Origin: Intestinimonas massiliensis (ex Afouda et al. 2020)
GTDB lineage: Bacteria > Bacillota > Clostridia > Oscillospirales > Oscillospiraceae
NCBI RefSeq assembly: GCF_900626285.1
Contig: NZ_LR131148.1
Coordinates: 1-64,000, forward strand
Length of the DNA stretch: 64,000 nucleotides
Reading direction: 5' to 3'
Shown here: piece after piece, positions 24,838 to 33,106 of the stretch
Numbering within the stretch: position 1 is the first letter of the stretch
Layout of the letters: each line of letters opens with the position of its first letter
Position numbers and translations under genes: made by a program
The notes under the pieces: generated by a model
What the model was told of the DNA's origin: nothing
The model's input: the letters and a program-made list of their open reading frames with translations, nothing else
Database searches by the model: none

Positions 24838-26055
24838 ATGCCCTCATTCAGCTATATCGCCATCAGCCAGACGGGCCGGCGGGTCAAGGATTCCGTGGAG
24901 GCCTCGTCGCTGGACATGGCAAAGGCCTCCCTCCGGGGAGCCGGTTATACCATCCTGGAAATCAGGGAGCTCAACGCCCTGAACCGGGACATCGAGCTGC
25001 CCTTCCTGGGCAACCCCAAGCCCAAGGATATGGCGGTGTTCTGCCGGCAGTTCCTCTCCATCCTGCGGGCGGGCGTGCCGATCTCCACTGTGCTGTCCAT
25101 GCTGGGCCAGCAGACGGAAAACAAGAAACTGGCCGCCGCCATCCGGGAGATGCAGGCGGACATTGAGAAGGGCGCCACCCTGGCGGGCGCCATGCGGAAG
25201 CACCGGCGGATCTTTCCCAACATGCTGGTGAACATGGTGGCCGCCGGTGAGGAATCGGGCAACCTGGAGGAATCCTTCCGGCAGATGGAGGCCTACTTCG
25301 TCAAATCCAAGCGGACCCGGGCCGCGGTGGGCAAGGTGATGATCTACCCCTGTATCTTGGTGGTGGTCATGATCATCGTGCTCATCGTGATGATGACCAA
25401 GATCATTCCCCAGTTCCTCCAGACCTTTACCGAAATGGACGTGGAGCTGCCCGCCCTGACCAGGGGCGTGATGGCGGTGAGCGACTGGTTCGTGGACTGG
25501 TGGTGGCTGCTGCTGGCGGTGCTGGCGGCGCTGGTGATCGGCGGGATCTTGTTCAACAGGACCTCAAAAGGCAGGCACTTTTTCGGACTGCTGGCCCGGA
25601 AGCTGCCGGTGGTGGGACGGCTCACCGTCCGGTCGGCCTGCGCCACCTTCTGCCGCACCATGTCCCTGCTGCTGGCCTCCGGCCTGACCCTGACCGACGC
25701 GCTGGAGCTGGCCGCCCGGAATATGAAGAACATCTACTACGAGGAGGGCGTGCGGTCGGTCCGCACCATGGTGACCCAGGGCATCCCCCTCAACGTGGGC
25801 CTGACCGACACCGGCCTCTTTCCCCCCATGGTGTGCAACATGACGGGCATCGGCGAGGAGAGCGGCGACCTGCAGGACATGATGGAAAAGGTGGCCGACT
25901 ACTATGACGAGGAGGTCCAGGACGCCACCCAGAAGCTGCTGGCCCTGATGGAGCCCGCCATCATCCTGTTCATGGCGGTGTTCGTCATCATCATCGTGCT
26001 GTCCATCTTCCTGCCCATGCTCAGCATGACCCACGCCTACGACCAATACCTGTAA
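24838..26055 (+). CDS. pilC: Type IV pilus inner-membrane platform protein PilC (405 aa)
   Basis: A polytopic GspF-type protein that sits at the base of the pilus and couples the motors to pilin insertion. Two T2SF domains (about 70-195 and 270-395) each contain the FCRQFLSILRAGVPI or FCRTMSLLLASGLTL motif and GEESGNLEE or GEESGDLQD. Three strong membrane segments lie around 170-195, 220-240 and 370-395. Full length. RBS AGGGAGG. Confidence 0.93.
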   Translation: MPSFSYIAISQTGRRVKDSVEASSLDMAKASLRGAGYTILEIRELNALNRDIELPFLGNPKPKDMAVFCRQFLSILRAGVPISTVLSMLGQQTENKKLAAAIREMQADIEKGATLAGAMRKHRRIFPNMLVNMVAAGEESGNLEESFRQMEAYFVKSKRTRAAVGKVMIYPCILVVVMIIVLIVMMTKIIPQFLQTFTEMDVELPALTRGVMAVSDWFVDWWWLLLAVLAALVIGGILFNRTSKGRHFFGLLARKLPVVGRLTVRSACATFCRTMSLLLASGLTLTDALELAARNMKNIYYEEGVRSVRTMVTQGIPLNVGLTDTGLFPPMVCNMTGIGEESGDLQDMMEKVADYYDEEVQDATQKLLALMEPAIILFMAVFVIIIVLSIFLPMLSMTHAYDQYL

Positions 26056-26057
26056 TT

Positions 26058-26066
26058 TGGTATATT
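26058..26066 (+). promoter_or_regulatory. Possible extended -10 promoter for the major pilin
   Basis: TGGTATATT directly after the pilC stop gives an extended -10 with no clear -35. The next 90 bases form a GC-rich leader with a possible GCCGG/CCGGC stem. A private promoter would fit the high expression needed for a major pilin. Confidence 0.35.
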
Positions 26067-26158
26067 ATCGCCCCTGCCGGAACACGGATAGGCGAACTTC
26101 CGGCGGCGGCGGCAATATAGATGAAACATTGACAGATGAGAGAAAGGATCTGATCCCC

Positions 26159-26584
26159 ATGAAGAAGTTCAGACAGAAAATGGCGGAAAAGGCCGGCTTC
26201 ACTCTGGTTGAGCTGATCGTTGTCATCGCCATCCTGGGCATCCTGGCCGCCGTGGCGGTGCCGACCTATACCGGATACATCAAGAAAGCAAATGACGCCA
26301 AAGTGCTCTCTGAACTGTCCACGCTGGTGACAGTAGCGCAGAGTGTAGCAACTGAGGATGGTGCGAACGTCACTAAGATTGTGGTCAGTAGCGATGGTGT
26401 CATTACTGTTACCACCACTGGCGGCCCTACTGGCTATAACTTGGATGAAGGCGATCTGTCAACTTATGCAAACAACATTACCAGCGGTAAAATCAACAAT
26501 TGGGATAAAACTACTGACAACTCTAGTTTTGACGGAAAGACGGCTACTTGGGAAAGTACAACCCTTGAGTGGAAAGCATCCTAA
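26159..26584 (+). CDS. pilA: Type IV pilin, probable major subunit (141 aa)
   Basis: A class III-signal pilin. A short basic leader ends at the prepilin-peptidase site G|FTLVELIVVIAILGILAAVAVP, with Glu at mature position 5. The hydrophobic helix and a small C-terminal globular domain of about 90 residues rich in Thr, Ser and Asn follow. The start at 26159 gives a 13-residue leader. The DNA for the globular part is visibly more AT-rich than the N-terminal part. It sits between pilC and the prepilin peptidase gene and is followed by a hairpin that may reduce downstream transcription. Confidence 0.88.
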   Translation: MKKFRQKMAEKAGFTLVELIVVIAILGILAAVAVPTYTGYIKKANDAKVLSELSTLVTVAQSVATEDGANVTKIVVSSDGVITVTTTGGPTGYNLDEGDLSTYANNITSGKINNWDKTTDNSSFDGKTATWESTTLEWKAS

Positions 26585-26608
26585 GTACATTCTTAGATCT
26601 GTATGCTT

Positions 26609-26638
26609 CCCCGCCTGGGTCCTATCACCCGGGCGGGG
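26609..26638 (+). terminator. Hairpin after the major pilin gene
   Basis: CCCCGCCTGGGT and ACCCGGGCGGGG pair with one T-G wobble around a 6-base loop. A T5 run follows only 12 bases later, so it may be a partial terminator or a 3' stabiliser that sets the pilin message apart from downstream genes. Confidence 0.5.
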
Positions 26639-26670
26639 ACCCCTAAAATTTTTCCGAAAGGAGCTTTTCC

Positions 26671-27426
26671 ATGCTTCAGGCCATGACCCTCATCTTCCTG
26701 ACCCTGGCGGGCCTGTGCGTGGGCAGCTTCTGCAACGTATTGATCTACCGGATCCCCAAGGGGGAGGAATTTGTGCGCACCCCCTCCCACTGCATGACCT
26801 GCGGCCGCAGGCTGCGCTGGTACGAGCTGATCCCGCTGGCGAGCTGGCTGCTCCAGGGCGGCAAATGCCGGGGCTGCGGCGTGAAGCTGTCCGCCCAATA
26901 CCCCGTGATCGAGGCCATCAACGGCGGCATGTGGCTGCTCACCGGCCTGCTGTTCTGGGGGGACTGGCTGCGCCTGGGCCTGTACTGCGCCCTGTGTTCC
27001 CTGCTGCTGGTGCTGGCGGTCATCGACTGGCGCACCTTTGAGATCCCCAACGGCCTGAATCTGGTCATCGCCCTGCTGGGCGCGGTCCAGCTGGCGGGCG
27101 ATCCGGCGAACTGGCCCCTCTATGTCATCGGGGGCTGTTCGGTGAGCCTGCTGTTCCTGCTGCTGTGGTTCCTGACCGGCGGCAAGGGCCTGGGCCTGGG
27201 AGACGTGAAGCTGATGGCGGCGGCCGGTTTGCTGCTGGGCTGGCCCAGGATTTTGCTGGCCATGCTGATCGGCAGCCTGACGGGCACGGTGATCCACACC
27301 GTGCGTATGAAAAGAGGAGCGGGGCGGAAGCTGGCCTTCGGCCCCTATCTGGCATTTGGCATCTGGGTCTCCGCGCTGGCGGGCGAGGGGATCATTTCGG
27401 CCTATCTGGGCCTGTTCGGACTATAG
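26671..27426 (+). CDS. pilD: Prepilin peptidase PilD (251 aa)
   Basis: The membrane aspartic protease that cuts prepilin leaders and N-methylates the new N-terminus. The N-terminal methyltransferase-associated domain has GSFCNVLIYRIP and two zinc-type CxxC pairs (CMTCG, CRGCG). Catalytic aspartates are in IDWRTFEIPN and the GLGLGDVKLM motif. About eight membrane helices. Its substrates are the pilin-like proteins encoded here. Confidence 0.93.
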   Translation: MLQAMTLIFLTLAGLCVGSFCNVLIYRIPKGEEFVRTPSHCMTCGRRLRWYELIPLASWLLQGGKCRGCGVKLSAQYPVIEAINGGMWLLTGLLFWGDWLRLGLYCALCSLLLVLAVIDWRTFEIPNGLNLVIALLGAVQLAGDPANWPLYVIGGCSVSLLFLLLWFLTGGKGLGLGDVKLMAAAGLLLGWPRILLAMLIGSLTGTVIHTVRMKRGAGRKLAFGPYLAFGIWVSALAGEGIISAYLGLFGL

Positions 27427-27508
27427 AGAGACTGGCCGTGGGGCTGGCAGAACCATTCGCACCGGCGGATGGCTGTGCCATCTCCACAGCAAGAGGAAGG
27501 AGAGCGAC

Positions 27509-30310
27509 ATGAGCAATGGAAAGCGACCGGGGCGGGCCCTGGTAATCCAGCTGAACAGTAAGACCCTCCGGGTGGCTCTGGCGGCTCCTGGAGCGGATGC
27601 CCAGCATCCGCTCCAGGCCTGCGCATCGGCGCCGCTGCCGGAAGGGGCGGTGGAGGACGGCTTTATCAGGGACCCGGAGGCGGTGCAGGCGGCGCTGAAA
27701 ACCCTGCTGGAAGCCCCGGAGTTCAAGCGGACCCGGCGGGCGGTGGTCACACTGTGCTCCACCCAGATCATCTCCGAGGTGGCTACCGTTCCGGTGACCC
27801 CGCCCCGGCAGCTGGGCAAGCTGCTTGCCGCCAACATGGACCTGTATTTCCCCGTGGCGGTGGAGGAGTACCACATGGTGTGGACGCCGGTGGGCCCCGT
27901 CACCGATGAGGAGGGCAACGAGCAGCTGTCCGTCCAGCTGTGGGCGGTGCCGGTGGCTCTGCTGGCCCAATATTATGCCCTGGTCAACGGCTGCGGCCTC
28001 TCTGTGGCGGCGGTGGACTACTGCGGCGCCAGCCTGGCGGCGGCCATCGGTGTGGGCTATGCCGTGCCCCGCCGCAGGGCCGAGACATCCGCGAAGCACG
28101 CCGCCGGGGGGCGCCGGCTTCAGAAAAACAAGGAGCAGCTCCAGCAGCTGGCGGCCCCGGGCGGCGAGAGCGGCCGGGGCGGCACGGCGGCGGCCGTGCT
28201 GGCGCCGGAGGAACCGGAGCAGTCCGGGGGGGAGGCCGCGCTCTATCTGATGGCCGAGCCGGAGCACCTGCTGATGACCTTTGTGCAGGACGGACAGGTG
28301 AAGCTGCAGCGGCTTCTGCTCCGGGGGAGCGGCGCCGACGAGATGAACGAGGCCCAAATGGTGCTGGAGTATTTCGACGCCCGGGAGGGCGGACGGGGCA
28401 CCGTGACGGAGGCCTTCCTGTGCGGCACCCTGGCCGCCGACGACCTCTATGCCGGAAATCTCGGCCTGGCCCTTTCCCTGCCCATGCAGATCTGGCAGTG
28501 TACCCGGGGCCCGGAGTGGTGCCTGTGTCTGGGCGCGGCCCGGGGACGGCTGGACTTCGGTATGCCGGAGCTGAACCGGGTCAAGGGCGCCGGTGGGCAG
28601 CTGGATCAGATCTGGCAGTATGCCCTGGTGCTGGGCGGTGGCGTGATCCTCACCGCCTCCCTGCTGCTCACCTTCGGCTCCCGGGCTCTGTGGAGCTCTG
28701 AGCTGGCCGGGCTGGAATCCACCCGCAGCTCGCTCCAGACCCAGCTCAGCCAGGCGGGGACCAGCGCGGCCGACTACCAGACCTATAGCCAGCTTTACGA
28801 CGATTACAGCCAGGACTGGGACACCCTGTTCCAGGCCCTGCGTACATACAACAACAATCTGGTGCTGATGCTGGAGGAGCTGGAGAACATCCTGCCCACC
28901 AATACCAGCGTCACCGACATCGGCATCGCCAACGAGGGCGTGGCCCTCCAGTTCGCCTGCGCGGACAAGGAGGAGGCGGCCTATCTGCTCACCGCCCTGC
29001 GGAAGCTGCAGTACGCCGACCTGGGCCAGGTGTCCGGCATCAGCATCGGGCCGGCCAACGCGGTGACGGCGGCCTCCATGCTCCCCTCCCTGGAGGAGTA
29101 CCAGCAGACTTTGGCTCAGGAGCAGCAGGGTGAGGACGGGACGGAGCAGACCGATTCCGCTCAGACCGACCCCGCCCAGACGGAGGGGCTCCAGGCCGCA
29201 GGAACGGAGGCTCCCCCCACCGAGGGCAGCGCCCTGGACCTGGGGGAGCTCCAGGACCTGTTTGAGCAGGCATCCCAGGAATCCGGCTCCACGGACTACG
29301 CCGACCTGCTGCAATACGCCCTGGATAACGGCCTGATCACCCGGGAGGAGCTGCTGGCCACCCTGGAGAACCTGACTCCCGAGCAGCTGGAGGCACTGGA
29401 GGAGGCTTACGGCAATCCCCCCTCCACCAGCTACACCCTGGACCAGCTGCTGGCCAAGGCCACTTTTGCCCAGCGCAAGGCGGCCCTGGAGAATATGCTG
29501 AACAACGACCCCATCGCCCTGTACCGCTTCTGGCTGGTATTCAAGGAGGACGTGGACCGGCCGGTGGGAACGGAGATCCTCTATGGATATATCGCCGACG
29601 ATCTGTGGGACAGCTCTCTGATGGACGTGGTCCTCGCCCAGGGCGACGCGGACCTGGATACCGTAATGCCGGAGCTGCTGAAGATTCTCACCAAGGACGA
29701 GGAGACCCTGGCGGCCACCGAGCGGCTGATGCGCACCGATCCGGCGCTGGAAAAGCGGTATGCCTACTACCTGGCGGTAGAGATGAAGATGCAGGAGCCC
29801 GATCCCGATGCGGGCTCCCTGGACGAGGACAAGCTGCTGGACGACCTGATCCACGGCAATGTGCCGGACACGCCCAACAAGGACAAGGTGGAGGAGGTCT
29901 TTGACTCCATCCGGAACGATATGATGCCTGGCGGCTCCGGCGGCGGCCTGCTGAGCCAGGAGCTGCTGCAGCAGTATTTGGAGCAGATGATCAACGACAA
30001 GATCGGGGCATCGGACCAGGCCATCCAGGAGTATCTGGAGCAGTATCTGAACCAGCTCGTCCCCGGCCAGACAGGTACGGGGACTGGCGGACTGGAGGAC
30101 CTGCTGAACCAGTGGCTGCCCACCCTGCCCGGCGGCACCGGGACGGGCACCGGCGCCGGGACGGGCGCCGGTCAGACCACCGATCCGGACGACAAGCGGA
30201 TCTATTTCACCGTAACGCTGGAGTACAAGCAGGCGCTGATCGACGCCGAGCTGGAGCGCAAGGGCCTGTCCAATGAGGCCAAAGTGGAGAAGCTGGAGGT
30301 GGCGCCGTGA
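27509..30310 (+). CDS. PilM-PilN fusion with long C-terminal extension (933 aa)
   Basis: Pilus alignment proteins usually made as two polypeptides. Residues about 8-345 resemble PilM, an actin-like cytoplasmic protein (VIQLNSKTLRVAL opening, LYFPVAVEEYHMVW). A single membrane helix near 370-395 and a coiled extracytoplasmic region to about 545 resemble PilN (LEELENILPTNTSVTDIGI). A Gln/Thr/Pro-rich linker follows (545-580), then about 350 residues of acidic helical sequence not recognised, with a Gly-Thr tract near the end. The ATG at 27509 follows GAAGGAGAG; an upstream in-frame start inside pilD is unlikely. The gene overlaps the pilO GTG by 4 bases. Confidence 0.78.
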   Translation: MSNGKRPGRALVIQLNSKTLRVALAAPGADAQHPLQACASAPLPEGAVEDGFIRDPEAVQAALKTLLEAPEFKRTRRAVVTLCSTQIISEVATVPVTPPRQLGKLLAANMDLYFPVAVEEYHMVWTPVGPVTDEEGNEQLSVQLWAVPVALLAQYYALVNGCGLSVAAVDYCGASLAAAIGVGYAVPRRRAETSAKHAAGGRRLQKNKEQLQQLAAPGGESGRGGTAAAVLAPEEPEQSGGEAALYLMAEPEHLLMTFVQDGQVKLQRLLLRGSGADEMNEAQMVLEYFDAREGGRGTVTEAFLCGTLAADDLYAGNLGLALSLPMQIWQCTRGPEWCLCLGAARGRLDFGMPELNRVKGAGGQLDQIWQYALVLGGGVILTASLLLTFGSRALWSSELAGLESTRSSLQTQLSQAGTSAADYQTYSQLYDDYSQDWDTLFQALRTYNNNLVLMLEELENILPTNTSVTDIGIANEGVALQFACADKEEAAYLLTALRKLQYADLGQVSGISIGPANAVTAASMLPSLEEYQQTLAQEQQGEDGTEQTDSAQTDPAQTEGLQAAGTEAPPTEGSALDLGELQDLFEQASQESGSTDYADLLQYALDNGLITREELLATLENLTPEQLEALEEAYGNPPSTSYTLDQLLAKATFAQRKAALENMLNNDPIALYRFWLVFKEDVDRPVGTEILYGYIADDLWDSSLMDVVLAQGDADLDTVMPELLKILTKDEETLAATERLMRTDPALEKRYAYYLAVEMKMQEPDPDAGSLDEDKLLDDLIHGNVPDTPNKDKVEEVFDSIRNDMMPGGSGGGLLSQELLQQYLEQMINDKIGASDQAIQEYLEQYLNQLVPGQTGTGTGGLEDLLNQWLPTLPGGTGTGTGAGTGAGQTTDPDDKRIYFTVTLEYKQALIDAELERKGLSNEAKVEKLEVAP

Positions 30311-30999
30311 GTACGCTTGCAAAATACTGGAAAATTGTGCTGGCGCTGATACTGGCGGTGATTGCCCTCCTGGTGGTGCTGCTGGTGTATCTGCCCGGCA
30401 GGGCGGAGTACGAGATGCAGAAGCTGACGCTGGATGGCAACATCTCGGTGCTCCAGGCCAGCCTGACAGAGGCTCTGAAGTACCCCGCCGACCTGGAGGA
30501 GGACATCCAGACGGCCACGCAGGAGATCGAGGACAGCCGTCTGGAGCTGTACCAGCACTTTCCCTCCCAGATGAAGGAGGAGGACCAGCTCATCTACCTG
30601 CTGGGCCTGGAAGACGCCTTCGGCACGGACGACAGCGGCGAGCTGGGCTACAGCCAGGACCTGCACCAGATCTTTCTGGACAAGTTCGGCGTGGACATCA
30701 CCTATTCCTTTGGTACCGACACCCCGCTGCTGACCCTGAGCGACGGGGCCATCCTGAGCGGGCAGACCATCACGGTCTACTTCTCCGGCCCCTATGACCG
30801 GGTGAAGGAGATGATCCGCTATCTGGGCACGGAGGAGGTGCCTCTCACCTCCATCCAGTACGCCAGCCTGTACTGGAGCGACGACGCGGTGACCGGCACC
30901 TTCACCCTGCTGAACTACCTGCTGGACTCCGACCTGCTGGAGTACCACATCCCGGTGGTGGATATGCCGGACACCGGCAAGAGCAACATCTTTGACTAA
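30307..30999 (+). CDS. PilO-like pilus alignment protein (230 aa)
   Basis: A bitopic protein with one N-terminal membrane helix (about 10-28), a coiled-coil (40-85) and a small alpha/beta domain with ITVYFSGPYDRVKEMIRYLGT, which matches the PilO ferredoxin-like fold. With the preceding PilMN fusion it would form the alignment subcomplex. GTG start overlaps the upstream stop. The call is based on architecture and position more than on residue identity. Confidence 0.78.
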   Translation: MSTLAKYWKIVLALILAVIALLVVLLVYLPGRAEYEMQKLTLDGNISVLQASLTEALKYPADLEEDIQTATQEIEDSRLELYQHFPSQMKEEDQLIYLLGLEDAFGTDDSGELGYSQDLHQIFLDKFGVDITYSFGTDTPLLTLSDGAILSGQTITVYFSGPYDRVKEMIRYLGTEEVPLTSIQYASLYWSDDAVTGTFTLLNYLLDSDLLEYHIPVVDMPDTGKSNIFD

Positions 31000-31013
31000 T
31001 AAGAAGGTGCACC

Positions 31014-31400
31014 ATGAAGCGGACAACGGGAACGGCGGGCTTCTCCCTCATTGAGGTGCTGGCCGCCATCACCATCCTGGGGCTGGTGACCGCGCCTCTG
31101 TGCGGGGCGCTGGTGCTGGCCGCCCGGCTGAGCCAGCGCAGCGACGCCCTGCTCCAGGCCAGGCTCCAGGTCACCAGTGCCGTGGAGACCCTGATGGCAA
31201 GCGGGATCGCGGAGGACGCTGATTTCAGCGCCCTCTCCGGGGTCACAGTGACCGCGGAACAGCCTGCGGAGGGTGATCCGGACTATTCAGCCTATCCGGC
31301 CTACGAGGTTACCGTGACCAGCACCGCCGAACCTGACGTGTCCGTGACCACCTGGATCCGCCCGGCGGCGTCCGACCCGGAAGGGGGGGACGCCCCGTGA
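31014..31400 (+). CDS. Minor pilin, PilV/GspI-like (128 aa)
   Basis: A prepilin-type N-terminus, G|FSLIEVLAAITILGLVTAPL, with Glu at mature position 5, followed by a short beta-rich C-terminal domain. The size and the ITILGL variant resemble PilV/GspI priming pilins. It starts 14 bases after pilO behind AAGAAGGTG and overlaps the next gene by 4 bases. Confidence 0.82.
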   Translation: MKRTTGTAGFSLIEVLAAITILGLVTAPLCGALVLAARLSQRSDALLQARLQVTSAVETLMASGIAEDADFSALSGVTVTAEQPAEGDPDYSAYPAYEVTVTSTAEPDVSVTTWIRPAASDPEGGDAP

Positions 31401-32044
31401 AAAAGGGAACGGAGGGCTATGTCCTCATCTATGTGCTGGTGGTGGTGGTCCTGCTGAGCCTGGCCTGCACGGCCATCTGCGGCTTTGCCCTCAGCGGGGT
31501 CAGGACCCAGTGGAACGCGCTGGAAAACGACCGGCAGCGCTACGCCGCCGAGGGCGTGGTGGAGCAGGCGGCGGCCCGGCTGCTGGATAACTCCGCCGCC
31601 GTGAGCTGGAGCGGTGACGGCTTGGACAGCATGGGTGCTGTATGGACCAGCCTGGAAAATCAGTACAGTGCCTTGATCCAGTCCATGGAGGAACCGGATA
31701 GTGCTGTGACCGGCCTTACGGTGGTCCAGAAGAAAGATGATGTGCTGTCTCCCGATGATCGCTGGGAGGAGGTTGAGGAAGCTCCGGGGGAATATACCGG
31801 AAGCTTTGTGACGAAGATTCAGACCGGGGAGGATGATCAGCAAGTCAGCGCCGCGCTGCGGATGACCCTGATTGTGAAGATTACCTCACGGACCGTGGAG
31901 GAAGAAGGCCCTGAGGACCCGGACACCGGGCTGCCGACCATTGTTACATCTACGGTATACGACTACACGGTGACCTCCGCCCAGCTGTCCTATGACGACT
32001 ACCAGGTGCAGGCGGCGGAGCCGGAGGGAGGGGGAGGCCTATGA
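31397..32044 (+). CDS. PilX-like membrane-anchored pilus protein (215 aa)
   Basis: The N-terminus MKKGTEGYVLIYVLVVVVLLSLACTA resembles PilX-type minor pilins: a basic leader, a Gly before an aromatic residue and a long hydrophobic helix, but Glu5 is missing. PilX/GspK-like proteins often lack Glu5. The C-terminal domain is acidic and beta-rich. Translated with its neighbours through 4-base overlaps on both sides (GTGA, ATGA), so it is part of the minor-pilin group. Confidence 0.7.
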   Translation: MKKGTEGYVLIYVLVVVVLLSLACTAICGFALSGVRTQWNALENDRQRYAAEGVVEQAAARLLDNSAAVSWSGDGLDSMGAVWTSLENQYSALIQSMEEPDSAVTGLTVVQKKDDVLSPDDRWEEVEEAPGEYTGSFVTKIQTGEDDQQVSAALRMTLIVKITSRTVEEEGPEDPDTGLPTIVTSTVYDYTVTSAQLSYDDYQVQAAEPEGGGGL

Positions 32045-33075
32045 GAAGGCATCAGGAGGGCTTCACCCTGCTGGAGCTGGTGGTGGTGATGCTGTGTACC
32101 ACCCTGGTGATCGGGGCGGCCATGACGGTGCTGCTCACCGGCCTGCGGATCGAGCGGAACACACAGGACGGCCTGAGCGTCCAGCAGACGGCCCACATGG
32201 TACTCACCCTGGTGGAGCGGCTCACCGACGACGGCAAGGTCAACAGCGTGAAGACGGTGGGCGACCAGGATTGGATGCTGCTGGATGAGGACAACACGGC
32301 ATTGTTGTCCTATAACGCCGGGTCAGGCACCCTGACTACCGCCGGCGGCGCGGTGCTGATGGAGGACGTCTCCTCCGCCACGGCGGAGCTGTCCGAGGAG
32401 AAGCTGCTCACCGTCGCCCTGGAGACGGGGGGCGAGAGCTATGCGGCCAGCAGCCTGTGCCGCACGGCGGTGACCCAGAGCGCGGTCAACCAGGACGCCC
32501 TGCTGGACCAGGTGAAGCTGACCACCGGCGACGAGCCGGGCCGGGCGGCCCTGCTGCTCACCCTGGCTACCCAGTACGGCAGCCAGGGCCAGATCCTGGA
32601 GCGAGGCCCGGAAGATCCATACCTCTATTTTTCCGAGTGGTATATCGGCGGCTGTGACGGACATCCCGGCTGGAACCAGGATACCCCCTGGTGCGCCTGC
32701 TTTCTGTCCTGGGGGCTGGACAAGATCCAGCAGGAGGCGGAGAAGGATGGTAAGTCCTATCTGAACGAGGTCCCCAGATTTGCGGATGTGGATGAAGGCA
32801 AGGCCTGGTTTGAAGCAAGAGGCCGCTGGATGGGCCGGACGGATGGATATACGCCGATCCCCGGCGACCTGGTGTTCTTTGACTGGAGCGGCGGAGACGA
32901 CCCGGCCCATGTAGGCGCGGTCTTTTACGTGGACGAGGCCAACGGGGTGTTCTACACCATTGAGGGCAACAGCGGCGGCAGGGTCCGCCTGCATGTCTAC
33001 CCGTTGGGAAGCAGCCTGATCGTGGGCTACGGCATTTTGGACTGGAAATCAACGGAACAACCGACAGAGCCGTGA
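32041..33075 (+). CDS. Minor pilin fused to a CHAP cell-wall hydrolase domain (344 aa)
   Basis: Residues 1-40 are a prepilin signal and helix (G|FTLLELVVVMLCTTLVIGAAM, Glu5 present), like PilW/GspJ. Residues 41-175 form a pilin-like beta domain. Residues about 195-335 are a CHAP (Cys-His amidase/peptidase) domain: Cys218 in PWCACFLSW, His290 in AHVGAVFYV, and an acidic/amide residue in IEGNSGG (308-310). CHAP enzymes cut peptidoglycan. Placed in a pilin, it could open the wall for the fibre or act at the pilus tip. The reading frame is continuous, so it is a true fusion unless the DNA is misassembled. Confidence 0.85.
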   Translation: MRRHQEGFTLLELVVVMLCTTLVIGAAMTVLLTGLRIERNTQDGLSVQQTAHMVLTLVERLTDDGKVNSVKTVGDQDWMLLDEDNTALLSYNAGSGTLTTAGGAVLMEDVSSATAELSEEKLLTVALETGGESYAASSLCRTAVTQSAVNQDALLDQVKLTTGDEPGRAALLLTLATQYGSQGQILERGPEDPYLYFSEWYIGGCDGHPGWNQDTPWCACFLSWGLDKIQQEAEKDGKSYLNEVPRFADVDEGKAWFEARGRWMGRTDGYTPIPGDLVFFDWSGGDDPAHVGAVFYVDEANGVFYTIEGNSGGRVRLHVYPLGSSLIVGYGILDWKSTEQPTEP

Positions 33076-33106
33076 AGATAGACAGAACAATGAGGAGGAA
33101 ACGAAC

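Noticed and set aside
26067..26158. A c-di-GMP riboswitch before the major pilin
   Set aside because: The leader is GC-rich with a possible stem but lacks the GEMM core as I recall it.
27392..30322. A 976-codon open frame opposite the PilMN gene
   Set aside because: It is a shadow caused by high GC; the plus strand has recognisable PilM and PilN features and coupled neighbours.
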